The notes under the pieces were generated by a model. The model ran no database searches and was not told the DNA's origin. It saw only the letters and a program-made list of their open reading frames with translations. A DNA stretch of 64,000 bases from Pratylenchus scribneri (taxonomy: Eukaryota; Nematoda; Chromadorea; Rhabditida; Pratylenchidae), in NCBI GenBank assembly GCA_030063045.1, contig JAQSEB010000005.1, positions 1,191,001-1,255,000 of the forward strand, in the 5' to 3' direction. How positions within the stretch are numbered: position 1 is the stretch's first letter; every line of letters begins with the position of its first letter. This document shows positions 55,140-64,000 of the stretch, piece by piece. The position numbers were made by a program, and so were the translations under genes.

Positions 55140-57023
55140 ATGACAAAACGGAAGATGACCGAGAATGAACAATCAGAGATGGAAGAAGAAAATGCCGAAA
55201 TGAAGAGTAAAATAATCAAATTGCAAGATAATTTGCTGGAAAAAACCGAAGAATGCTGCGAACTCAAAATAAAAATGAAGGAAATGGAAGTGAAAATTGA
55301 GAAGTTGGAGGAAACGGTGAAAGGAATCAAAGAGAAGGTTTTTCCAAAAATTTTAAGTAAATTTTATTGCTTAAAAAATTCAGCCGACTACTTCATTGGA
55401 TATTAAGCCGAGCAAAATATTGTCAAGCAAAGATCGGGATGGAGTTTATGCCATGATTGAAGGCTGGAGCTTCCATGGAGAAATTGAACGGGTTTGAAAT
55501 TTCGGCGAGGGATATTCCGGTTTCGGCCACTTCGGTCTCATCAGCCACTTTGTCAAGCCATAGCTCACCAGCCGCTTAACCAATTTAAGTAAACTGCATT
55601 TAATAGCCCTAAGTATTGGCTATACATTGGTATATTGATCATCCAAAGCTGTAATGTTTTGGCCAAATTGTCATAAAAAATACAAAAATAAAGACGATTT
55701 TTCCAAATTTTTGGCCACAATTTAGCCAATACTTTACATTTTTTGGATGATCAATATATCAATGGATAGCCAATAATTAGGGCTATTTAATGTACTTTAG
55801 ATCATTTAAATTGATTAAATGTCTGGCGAGCTATGGCCCGTCAAAATCGCTGAGACCGATGTGGCGAGACCGAAATGACCCTAACAGGAAATTTTCTTTT
55901 TTTAATCACCGCAAAAATTCTCAGATGAATTACAATGTTTTGCGATGGATTGATAAAACGGTGGGAATATTTCGCCTCAAACATATGCGCATATTGGATT
56001 CGGCGGTTGCACCAAAGAGGTTTATGGAATATTTGGTCGATGGATTCATGCTTTACCGGCTTGCGCAAATCCTCAGTGAAGAACAACAACATACACAAGT
56101 AATGGAGAGGAGAAAGCGATATGAATATTTCCACAAATTCGCAAAAGAAAAGGCCCAATTGGCTGATGGATGTGTAGGTTTTTAAAACGTTTTATGAATA
56201 AAATCAAAAAATTGCAGAAAAAGCATTAAAATTGTAGAAAAAAGTATTGAAAATGCAGAAAAGATTCTGCCGGTTTATAACCGTTTATAAATTTATATAG
56301 ATTGCCAAACCTATAAACTTTATATAGAACTCGTCAAGACTCATCATTTGATAATGTTTGGTTTTGGGTTTAATCAATTCTAATTTGGTTTTGAACCATT
56401 AAACCAAAATTGGTTTAAACCGTTTAATACCCTTTAATTGTTGACCAAACCAAAATGGGTTTAAACCGTTTAATACCCTTTAATTGTTGACGAAACCAAA
56501 ATTGGTTTAAACCATTTAATACCCTTTAATTGTTGACGAAACCAAAATTGGTTTAAACCGTTTAATACCCTTTAATTGTTGATCAAACCATTCACAAATT
56601 ATATACCATTCAATGCGTCTTGACCAGCTTTATCCAAAAGTGGGTATATGGTTTTTGGTCTGTGAATGTAAGACAAACCATAAACTTATAATTTTTTCTT
56701 CATTTTTATACTTTTTTCTGGAAATTAATAACAGCCATCTAATTTTAATATCTTGCCAAAAAATGTTAAATTATTTAATTTGATGATATTTTTCACAGAT
56801 CTTCCTGTATGATGAACTTTTCGATCAATCATATGACAATTACAAATCCGTGTTTTCCACATTCTACATATTGGCCGAACAGGCGCGGGAGAAATTCAAC
56901 AAGAAAACTTTGCAGGAAATTGAGCATGAAGACTATCAGGAGAAATTTATGCATGGCCAAAATGCATTTTTCGCTAATCATAATCAGCAAAGTAAAATGC
57001 GGAATTCCAATTTTCAATTCTGA
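55140..57023 (+). CDS. Coiled-coil plus CH-like protein, paralogue A (259 aa)
   Basis: Exons 55140-55337, 55384-55491, 55925-56173 and 56799-57023 sum to 780 nt in phase. Residues 1-66 are a charged coiled coil (MTKRKMTENEQSEMEEEN, KIIKLQDNLLEKTEE). A conserved linker follows (DRDGVYAMIEGWSFHGEIE), then an alpha-helical region (VLRWIDKTV, RFMEYLVDGFMLYRLAQIL, YFHKFAKEKAQLADGC, IFLYDELFDQSYDNYKSVF, LAEQAREKF). The spacing of LVDGFMLYRLAQIL before a final DLF-type segment resembles a divergent calponin-homology domain, but this is a weak call. The C-terminus is Gln/Asn/His-rich. Intron positions match paralogue B exactly, showing a local duplication. Function unknown. Confidence 0.75.
56270..56695. 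repeat. VNTR-bearing element, 4 units (paralogue A intron)
   Basis: Four reversed core units with family arms lie in intron 3 of paralogue A (56174-56798). The equivalent intron of paralogue B is 169 bp and lacks it, so insertion followed the gene duplication. Confidence 0.85.
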
Positions 57024-57320
57024 TGTTTTGTTAAATTATTTCTAATTTTTTTTATACATCTCTCAAGATTATTTTCATTCATATTGGACTCTATAATTTA
57101 TTGGTATTTGATAAAATGTTTTTTTTCAATGAATTATGTAAGAAAGAACCATGAATTATCAAAATTCTCAAATGATATTTATTAAATATTAACCATTGGG
57201 AAAAATGAATTGAAATATTTACTCAAAAATTTTAACTTTACTTTTGATTTTCATAGTTCAAAATTCAGATCTTTGTTTTTCATAAATATTCAAAAATCAG
57301 GAATTAAATCAAATCGAAAG
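57024..57320. promoter_or_regulatory. Short spacer between paralogues A and B
   Basis: AT-rich, 297 bp. It must contain the end of A and any promoter or trans-splice site of B. AATCAAATCGAAAG directly precedes the B start codon. No clear motif. Confidence 0.4.
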
Positions 57321-58454
57321 ATGGCAAAACGGAAGATGAATGAACAATTAGCAAAAATGGAGAAGATTGAGGAAGAAAATGCCGAAATGAAGAGTAAAAT
57401 AATCAAATTGCAGGAAGAAAAGGTGAAATTGCACGAAGAAAAGGCGGAATTGTCGGATAAATTGTTGGATAAAAACGAAAAAATGTTGGAAGCAGCGGAC
57501 AAATTATCAGAGAAAAAGGAAGAATGCAACGATCTCAAATTAAAAATGAAGGAAATGGAAGCAAAAATTGAAAAGTTGGAGGAAACTGTGAAAGGATTCA
57601 ATGAGAAGGTAACAACTTAAATTAATTTTCAAAAAATATCCACAAAATTTAAATATCAATTCGGATACTGCTTATCAAATTTTTCTGTATAAAATAATCC
57701 TAAAATATTAAAATTTTCAGCCGATTACTTCATTGGGTGGTAAACAGCGTAAAAATTCGGAAGGAAGAGAAGCATTCTATGCGATGATGGAAGGTTGGAG
57801 TTTCCAAGGAGAAATTGAGAAGGTTAGAAATTGATCATATATTCATCTAAAATTCGTTTCAAATTCAGATGAACTATTACGTATTGCGCTGGATTGATGA
57901 AATTGTGATGCAACCTCGCTTAAAAGACATGTTCCGATGGGTGCCGATCACACCACAACGATTTATGAAATATCTTGCCGATGGCTTCATGTTAGGCGCT
58001 CTTGCAAGAATCCTTGGTGAGAATCAAATCGATGCAATTCCAAGGGACAAGAAGAAATGCTATCAATATTTCTACAAATTCGCAAAAGAAGAGGCGAAAT
58101 TGGCTGAGGGATGCGTAAGTTTTAGTAATTTAAATAAAAATTATCAAACATTTTCGACTAATGATTGTTGAATGCGAATGTTCATGATTCATGTTCATTT
58201 TAGAACAATATCAATGAATAAAAAAATCAAAAAAAAAAAATAAGAAAGTAGATTTGAAATGCTTTAAGTATTTATTTTTTCAGATCTTTCTGGAGGAAGA
58301 ACTTTTTGGTGAAACCTATGATGATTACAAATCCGTGTTCTATACGCTCTACAAATTGGCTGAACAGGCTCGGGAGAAATTCAACGAAAAGACTTTATGG
58401 GATATAGCAGATGAAGAAGGCGACTATTATTATAACCTTGAATATGGGATTTAA
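57321..58454 (+). CDS. Coiled-coil plus CH-like protein, paralogue B (268 aa)
   Basis: Exons 57321-57608, 57721-57822, 57869-58114 and 58284-58454 sum to 807 nt in phase. The ATG at 57321 is chosen over an upstream in-frame non-ATG extension because it matches the starts of the paralogues (MAKRKMNEQLAKMEKIEEEN). The coiled coil is about 30 residues longer than in A. The helical part reads YYVLRWIDEIV, RFMKYLADGFMLGALARIL, CYQYFYKFAKEEAKLAEGC, IFLEEELFGETYDDYKSVF, and ends acidic (ADEEGDYYYNLEYGI-stop). As for A, a divergent CH-type fold is suggested only by the hydrophobic pattern. The orphan exon at 37517 is closest to the B coiled coil. Function unknown. Confidence 0.75.
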
Positions 58455-58677
58455 ACCGAAAGCGGATTTTCAATTTGAAATTTATTATTAAATGACTCTG
58501 ATTTGATCTCTGAAGATGATCTTCATTCACTTGAAATATAATTTATTGACAATGAGAATTAATTTGATTTGATAAAATTTTTCGATGAATTACCTTTTTT
58601 TGAAACTGAGAATCGAAATCGATCAGATTTATCGAAAAAGATCTTCTTATTTCTTCCTATTAATTAAAACATCGAAC

Positions 58678-59158
58678 CAGGGAGGCCGGAATACCTTATT
58701 TATATGGCATTTGCCATATTTTTGAAGATTTGCCTTATTTTTTTGCCATATTTTTGTTTTGCCTTATAACATGCCATATTTTTAAAAATTTCTTTAAAAT
58801 GATAATTTTAATCAAAATCTTTCGCTGCGCGGCCATTTTGGGCTAAAATCTTTAGCTGCGCGGCCATTTTGGGCTAAAATCTTTCGCTGCGCGGCCATTT
58901 TGGGCTAAAATGTTTCCCTTGGGACCATTGTTCGATTTGATAATGCATTTATCCATTTCCTTTCCAGAAATGGGCTTTCGAACAAAGCAAAATCGAATAC
59001 TAATAAGCATGGAATAGAAAAATAAATGCATTTTTATAATATTTTATCACAAAAATTGATGCCATAAAAATGCCATATTTTTTTATATAAATTGCCATAT
59101 TTTGCCATATTTTTTTTGGCTTTTGCCATATTTTTCACTGGGGGACCTGGCCTCCCTG
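58678..59158. mobile_element. hAT-type MITE (481 bp)
   Basis: CAGGGAGGCC / GGCCTCCCTG ends are flanked by the 8-bp duplication CATCGAAC (58670-58677, 59159-59166). The interior is rich in TTTTTGCCATATTT repeats and has three copies of a roughly 35-bp unit with TCGCTGCGCGGCCATTTTGG. No coding capacity. Confidence 0.85.
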
Positions 59159-59295
59159 CATCGAACTTATAATTTTAAAAGGAAAATTTGTCCTAATTCT
59201 AATTTTATGATGCGTTGCGTAGATCTCGGTTTTATAAGTACAAATTTCTTCAAATTATTATAGCCATTTTCTCATAATCTAAAAATTGATATTTG

Positions 59296-60454
59296 ATGCA
59301 TTTACACGAATTAATTTCATTATTTCTACTTATTTTATCATTAATTCATTACAATTCTTGCGAAGTTAATCAACATGATATTGCCGATAAATTAATCCAC
59401 GAACAACAAAAAACTGCTGCAGATAAAAATGATGCTGACCATCATACGGATGTGACCAATAAAAAAGAATGTAATTGCCTTTTTATTTAATAAACATTTT
59501 AATAAAATAATTAAATTTATAGATGCCAAATTGCTCCGAATAAAACGGAATGAACAAACAACAATGATAAAATCACTCGCCAAAATTACTGACAAAAACC
59601 GAAAGAATTCTCTTCTAACCGAATTTGCAAATAGCATAGAAGAAACAATTCGAAAATCGAAGAATTTTATAAAAGATGGAGTGGCAATCAGCAATTTTCA
59701 ACAATTCCCAATGGACGAAGAACAGCGCGAGAATGTGGCTAAAATTATTGAAAATGCCATTTTATTTGGTGAAATGAGTTTGTACTATCCGGATTTTGTA
59801 CATAAATTTCTCAAAAAACGTCCACAATTTTATGAAACCTACAAATGGGCTTATTCTTTTGCTGGCAATTTCTCGGTTTATGATAAAAGGTTTGGAAAAC
59901 TAAATTTAATAAAATATCGAAAAGATAATGGTTTAAAGGTTTGTCCTATACATTCGTAAACCGTTTACCCAAAATTGGATAGATCTGGTCAAAACGCATT
60001 GAATGGTATATAATTTGTCATGGTTTGGTCAACAATTAAAGGGTATTAAACAGTTTAAACCAATTTTGGTTTAATGCTTCAAAACTAAGTTATAATTGGT
60101 TAAAACCCAAGCCAAAACATAATCAAATGTTGCTTCTTGACCAGATCTGTCGTCTGGGAAAAGATTTATGGGTCTAGGACAAACCTTTGGACCGTCATAA
60201 CATTTTCAATGTTTTCGATAAATTAAATACATTTATTGTTTTATAGCACATCGGAAATGATGGATTTGGCCGGTCAAGAACTCGAATTAATCCCTCGCCA
60301 CGCCGATTATATAAATCCATACAGTTTTGCTGCTCAAAAAGAAGAAATGGAACGTAAAGCTCTACGGGATATCGAAGAGAGCAATAAGAGGAAGAAGAAT
60401 GATAAAAATCAACAAAAGACGAAAAAGCCTAAACTTTCAAACACTGAATTATAA
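59296..60454 (+). CDS. ccdc-134: CCDC134 orthologue, ER/secretory protein
   Basis: Exons 59296-59470, 59523-59889 and 60247-60454 sum to 750 nt (249 aa) in phase. The N-terminus is a signal peptide (LISLFLLILSLIHYNSC). The middle follows the family pattern (RIKRNEQTTMIKSLAKI, DGVAISNFQQFPMDEEQRE, VAKIIENAILFGEMSLYYP, FAGNFSVYDKR). The tail has MMDLAGQELELI, NPYSF, then a Lys/Arg/Glu-rich stretch ending NTEL. Vertebrate CCDC134 ends QSEL, a KDEL-like ER retrieval signal, so TEL probably retains this protein in the ER. Vertebrate CCDC134 has been linked to Hsp90B1 maturation and ERK/ADA2 biology; whether nematodes share this is inference. Intron 2 hosts a VNTR element. Confidence 0.85.
59929..60198. 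repeat. VNTR-bearing element, 1 unit (CCDC134 intron)
   Basis: This compact copy shows the likely element ends best: AATGGTTTAAAGGTTTGTCC on the left and GGACAAACCTTTGGACCGTC on the right, an inverted repeat. There is one core unit between the arms. Confidence 0.85.
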
Positions 60455-61042
60455 TATTGTTTTTGTTATTATTTATTTTGTTAAATTTAATACATTAATA
60501 AAGCACATATGATTTATTATGTTTTATTTATTAAAGAATAGAATTATTCGTATAATCCATTAAATACCGATTTTTATTTTTAATTTTAATCTCATTTTGT
60601 CTGCGATTTTATATGCTTAACAATAGGCAGTCCAAAGTCGGTTTGGGTTTCAGAAAATCGATGAAATTAAAAACGAAATTGGAAATTTTTGCTCGCTCTT
60701 TATAACCAAAATCGAGAGAAACCGAAACCGACATTTTTTCAAAAACCGAAACCGATATTTTTCAAAAATCGAAAAACGTCATTTTAAAAACACAAAATCA
60801 ACATTTTTCAAAAATTTAAACCCGACCTTTTTTCCAAAACCAAAACCGAGATTTTTCGAAAACCGTGGAATATTTTGCAAAAACCCAAAACCGGAAATAA
60901 ATAAATCGATACTTTGTAAAACCGACTTAGGATTAGGATGGACTATTCTATTAAAATAAATTAATCAATCAACAACCATCAATAATTTTATTTAAATCTA
61001 TCTATAATATAAATATAATATTTCCAATTTTTAACAGAAAAA
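60455..61042. other. Intergenic with ACCGAAACCGA-type repeats
   Basis: At 60620-60945, degenerate repeats of AAAACCGAAACCGATATTTTTC are bounded by AGTCCAAAGTCGGTTT and an inverted AACCGACTTAGG...GGACT. This may be an old inverted-repeat element. A related sequence occurs at about 53040-53290, downstream of ABT1. TTTTTAACAG at about 61031-61037 could be a trans-splice acceptor for LRRC59. Confidence 0.45.
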
Positions 61043-63552
61043 ATGGCAACACCCGCTCCCACTTTAAACATATTAAAAAAACGCATCAATGGAAATATTA
61101 TGGATTTGAGTTCACTTCGACTAAAAAAGATTCCATTCGACTTGATTTGGCAATGCTTGGGCATGGGCACTGATCGGGACCGTGAACTTCAAATAACAAC
61201 AGTTGATTTGTCAAACAATTTGCTCACTTCATTTCCTGCTGACAAATTTTGTGTGATATTCCCTGGCGTTGAAAAGCTGGACCTTCGGCGAAATAGGCTG
61301 ACGAATTTGCCCGACAATTTTGGATGTTTGACTGCGCTGAAAGAGCTGAATTTGGCACATAATCAAATCAAGGTTTTATTCAAAAATTCTTTAAATGAAT
61401 TAAAATTGAATTTTCATCAGACTTTACCAAAGAGTTTTGGCGATCTTGAGGACCTCGAATGGCTGAATCTTTCCCATAATCCATTGGACCAAGACTTGGT
61501 AAGCTTGTGAACTTTTATAACATAAATTAGGGTCATTAAAATTAGAAAAATATTTCTTCTCAAAGTTATTGAATTCAATTATACCTACATTTTGGTAAAT
61601 CAAAACCAAAATGTTTATGCATTTATCATGGATAGGTCAAATTCATAAATGTTGTCATTTGCCCACCAAGTTGACCAAAAGAAATAAATAAAAGTAAATT
61701 TGTGTTTAGTAGCCTCAAATTAATCTAGGATTTTGTTTTAATGACCTTGAGTTTTAGACCTTGAATGTTTTAGACCTTGAATTTTTTGGACCTTGAATTT
61801 TTTTAACCTAGAATTATTTGAAAACTAACTTGTAAGCTTAAAATTCAGCAAATAATCAAATTTATTTATTTATATAACAATAAATATAATTTAGTTGGAA
61901 ATTGTTGGTGATTGCTCAACTGACTATGAATGCGCAGAAGCGGCAACAAATGGTAAATTCAATTGTAATTTAAATAATTGTGGATTATTTAGCTGTTCAA
62001 TATATTCAATTTTCGACTTCTCTATCAAACAAATCCACATCCACGGAGGTTAATAAAAGTTTATCCATGAATCATTCATCTACAAACAATTCGGATTACG
62101 AAAGCCCAGCAGCAGGTTAATTCCCCCTTTCTTTTTTCTGATCAAAATTTTTAAAAACATAAAATATGGTTTGGGTTAGAATTAGAAATTATTAAAAAAC
62201 ATTTAATTAGCTTTTTTAGTGGAAATAAAATAAAAATTATCCCCTTCTTTTCAAAGAATATTTCCGGCAAAAACAGCGAAATTATCGTGAAAGAAAATAT
62301 GCAGAATTGGAGGGAAGACGCATTCCAACAGATTCCGGATCAAAACATTTTTGTTCAAGTGGCACAATTTTTGGTAAATTTTTTAATTAATTAACTGGAG
62401 GTATTTACTCATAAAAAACCATTGAATTTACGCATAATTTTGATATCAAAATACCAGCATTTTTTGAAGCAATCCATGAACAAAATTTAGATTTATAATT
62501 AAGATTGCCTAGACTTAAGGAAAATATGTGGACCCCGTACCTAATTAAATTATTGCAAGTTTTATGCCCCCAAAAATTGATTTTTCGAAACGAAAAATAT
62601 TTTTTGTAACTTAAGAACAAAAGACACAAAATATTTGGAAAAAAATTTTTTGAAAAAAATGAAATAAAAAATTTTTGAAAAATCTAAAACACAAAATTTT
62701 TGAAAAAATGATGAAAAATCTAAAACACAAAATTTTTGAAAAAATGAAATAAAAAATTTTTGAAAAATCTAAAACACAAAATTTTTGAAAAAATGAAATA
62801 AAAAATTTTTGAAAAATCTAAAACACAAAATTTTTGAAAAAATGAAATAAAAAATTTTTGAAAAATCTAAAACACAAAATTTTTGAAAAAATGAAATAAA
62901 AAATTTTTGAAAAATCTAAAACACAAAATTTTTGAAAAAATGAAATAAAAAATTTTTGAAAAATCTAAAACACAAAATTTTTGAAAAAATGAAATAAAAA
63001 ATTTTTGAAAAATCTAAAACACAAAATTTTTGAAAAAATGAAATAAAAAATTTTTGAAAAAATCTAAAACACAAAATTTTTGAAAAAATGAAATAAAAAA
63101 TTTTTGAAAAAATGAAATAAAAATTTTTTGAAAAACAAATACAAAAATTTTGAAAAGCAAAACACAAATTTTTGCAAAACAAGAACACCTAATTTTAAAA
63201 ACATAATTTTCGGAATCCCAGGATTTTAGGAGTATATCAATTCCCATCAATTACAAATTTAATTAAATTCCCCCATACTTTTCACAGTTCTCATTCTACT
63301 CTCCTTCACCTTGTTGGGCATTCCAATTTGGCTTACACTGGATTCTATGCGTGCAAATTGCGTTAATGAGAATTATTATGGCAATGCGGAGGAAGAGAAA
63401 AGATTTTGCACAAATTTGACGGAATTTCTCTCAACTGGCCAATTCCCTACATTACAACAATTCACTGTGGACTTCATGAAAACATTCAAAACACATTGGC
63501 TTTTGATCATTCGCGAACAGCTTGAGAAAGTGGAATCGACGGATTGGCGAGG
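61043..63552 (+). CDS. lrrc-59: LRRC59 orthologue (partial, continues past window)
   Basis: Exons 61043-61372, 61421-61498, 61895-61952, 61993-62115, 62257-62373 and 63288-63552 are in phase; the last visible donor is phase 2, so more exons follow. The N-terminal leucine-rich repeats read ELQITTVDLSNNLLTSFP, VEKLDLRRNRLTNLPDNFG, LKELNLAHNQIKTLPKSFG and LEWLNLSHNPLDQDL. The family capping segment LEIVGDCSTDYECAEAA corresponds to the AGDC..C motif of LRRC59. A basic linker (YFRQKQRNYRERKYAELEGR) and a membrane segment (LILLSFTLLGIPIWLTL) precede a luminal tail. LRRC59 is a tail-anchored ER membrane protein that contacts ribosomes and assists import. Intron 5 contains a tandem array and intron 6 a VNTR element. 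Confidence 0.85.
62640..63130. repeat. Tandem array in LRRC59 intron 5
   Basis: About nine near-identical units of some 49 bp are built from AAAATTTTTGAAAAAATG and AAAAATCTAAAACAC. The minus strand is open as an FFKNFLFHFFKNFVF-type peptide by composition only. Confidence 0.9.
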
Positions 63553-63654
63553 GTAAGTTTTTGAAGGGGTTTACTTTAAAATTTGCCTAAATTATTTAAT
63601 TTAATTCATTGAGCTCAATTTTTATATGACTTAATAAATAAATGCGAAAAATAG

Positions 63655-64000
63655 TAACGGATCACTGATTTATCCTAAACCCAAAGCCTTAAACTAATTT
63701 GATAGATCTCGTCGAAACGCATAATTTGATTATATTTTGACTCGGGTTTAATCAATTATAACTTAGTTTTGAACCAAAAACCAAAATTGGTTTGAACCGT
63801 TTAATACCCTTTAATTGTTGACCAAACCAAAATTGGTTTGAACCGTTTAATACCTTTAATTGTTGACCAAACCAAAATGGGTTTAAACCGTTTAATACCC
63901 TTTAATTGTTGACCAAACCATAACAAATTATATACCATTCAATGTTTCTTGGTCTTGACCACCTCTATCCAATTTGGATGGTTTGAGAATGTAGGGCAAA
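63655..64000. repeat. VNTR-bearing element, at least 3 units (LRRC59 intron, cut by window end)
   Basis: Reversed core units (CCCTTTAATTGTTGACC, three seen) with the family arms (TAGATCTCGTCGAAACGC on the left, ACCATTCAATG on the right). It starts about 100 bp after the exon-6 donor. Confidence 0.85.

Overview
The window is nematode nuclear DNA. It is AT-rich, has many short GT-AG introns with TTTTCAG-type acceptors, and carries a nematode acetylcholinesterase, a secreted C-type lectin, F-box/LRR paralogues and a dense load of MITEs and hAT elements. I cannot name the species from sequence alone. All gene models were built by reading exons in frame by eye. For each main gene the summed exon length is a multiple of three except where noted.

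Layout. (1) 1-380: 3' end of an unidentified plus-strand gene. (2) 380-10396 (minus): a 22-exon acetylcholinesterase (ace) gene, split inside one exon by a 1242-bp hAT element. (3) 12632-16795 (minus): a two-CTLD lectin gene lacking its signal-peptide exon. (4) From about 4.2 to 35.9 kb a 15,353-bp unit is tandemly repeated with constant offset, so a 3'-truncated second ace (20531-25749) and a complete lectin gene (27985-36284) follow. The junction between the copies is itself an hAT element. Its left flank matches the hAT inserted in lectin intron 1 and its right flank matches the hAT inserted in ace. This is the footprint expected of unequal crossing-over between two hAT copies. A second, same-length hAT is nested inside the lectin-side copy with a clean 8-bp target duplication.

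(5) 36.3-50.3 kb (minus): coiled-coil exons, then three F-box/LRR paralogues. The first is a pseudogene (hAT insertion, nonsense codon, frame error). The second is intact at 436 aa. The third is a 291-aa form whose fifth exon is fused in frame to the last exon. (6) 50.8-54.6 kb (minus): an ABT1/ESF2-type ribosome-biogenesis protein and a small secreted CULT-domain (cereblon ligand-pocket) protein. (7) 55.1-64 kb (plus): two tandem paralogues with an N-terminal coiled coil and a divergent calponin-homology-like region, a CCDC134 orthologue with a C-terminal TEL tail, and an LRRC59 orthologue running off the window.

One repeat family deserves attention. It is a short inverted-repeat element carrying a 46-bp tandem unit, found in introns of six different genes here (seven independent sites), with 1, 1, 22, 7, 1, 4, 1 and at least 3 units at its visible copies. 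Most genes here look like ordinary conserved nematode loci. The unusual content is the hAT-driven rearrangement, the intron-resident repeat family and the secreted CULT protein.
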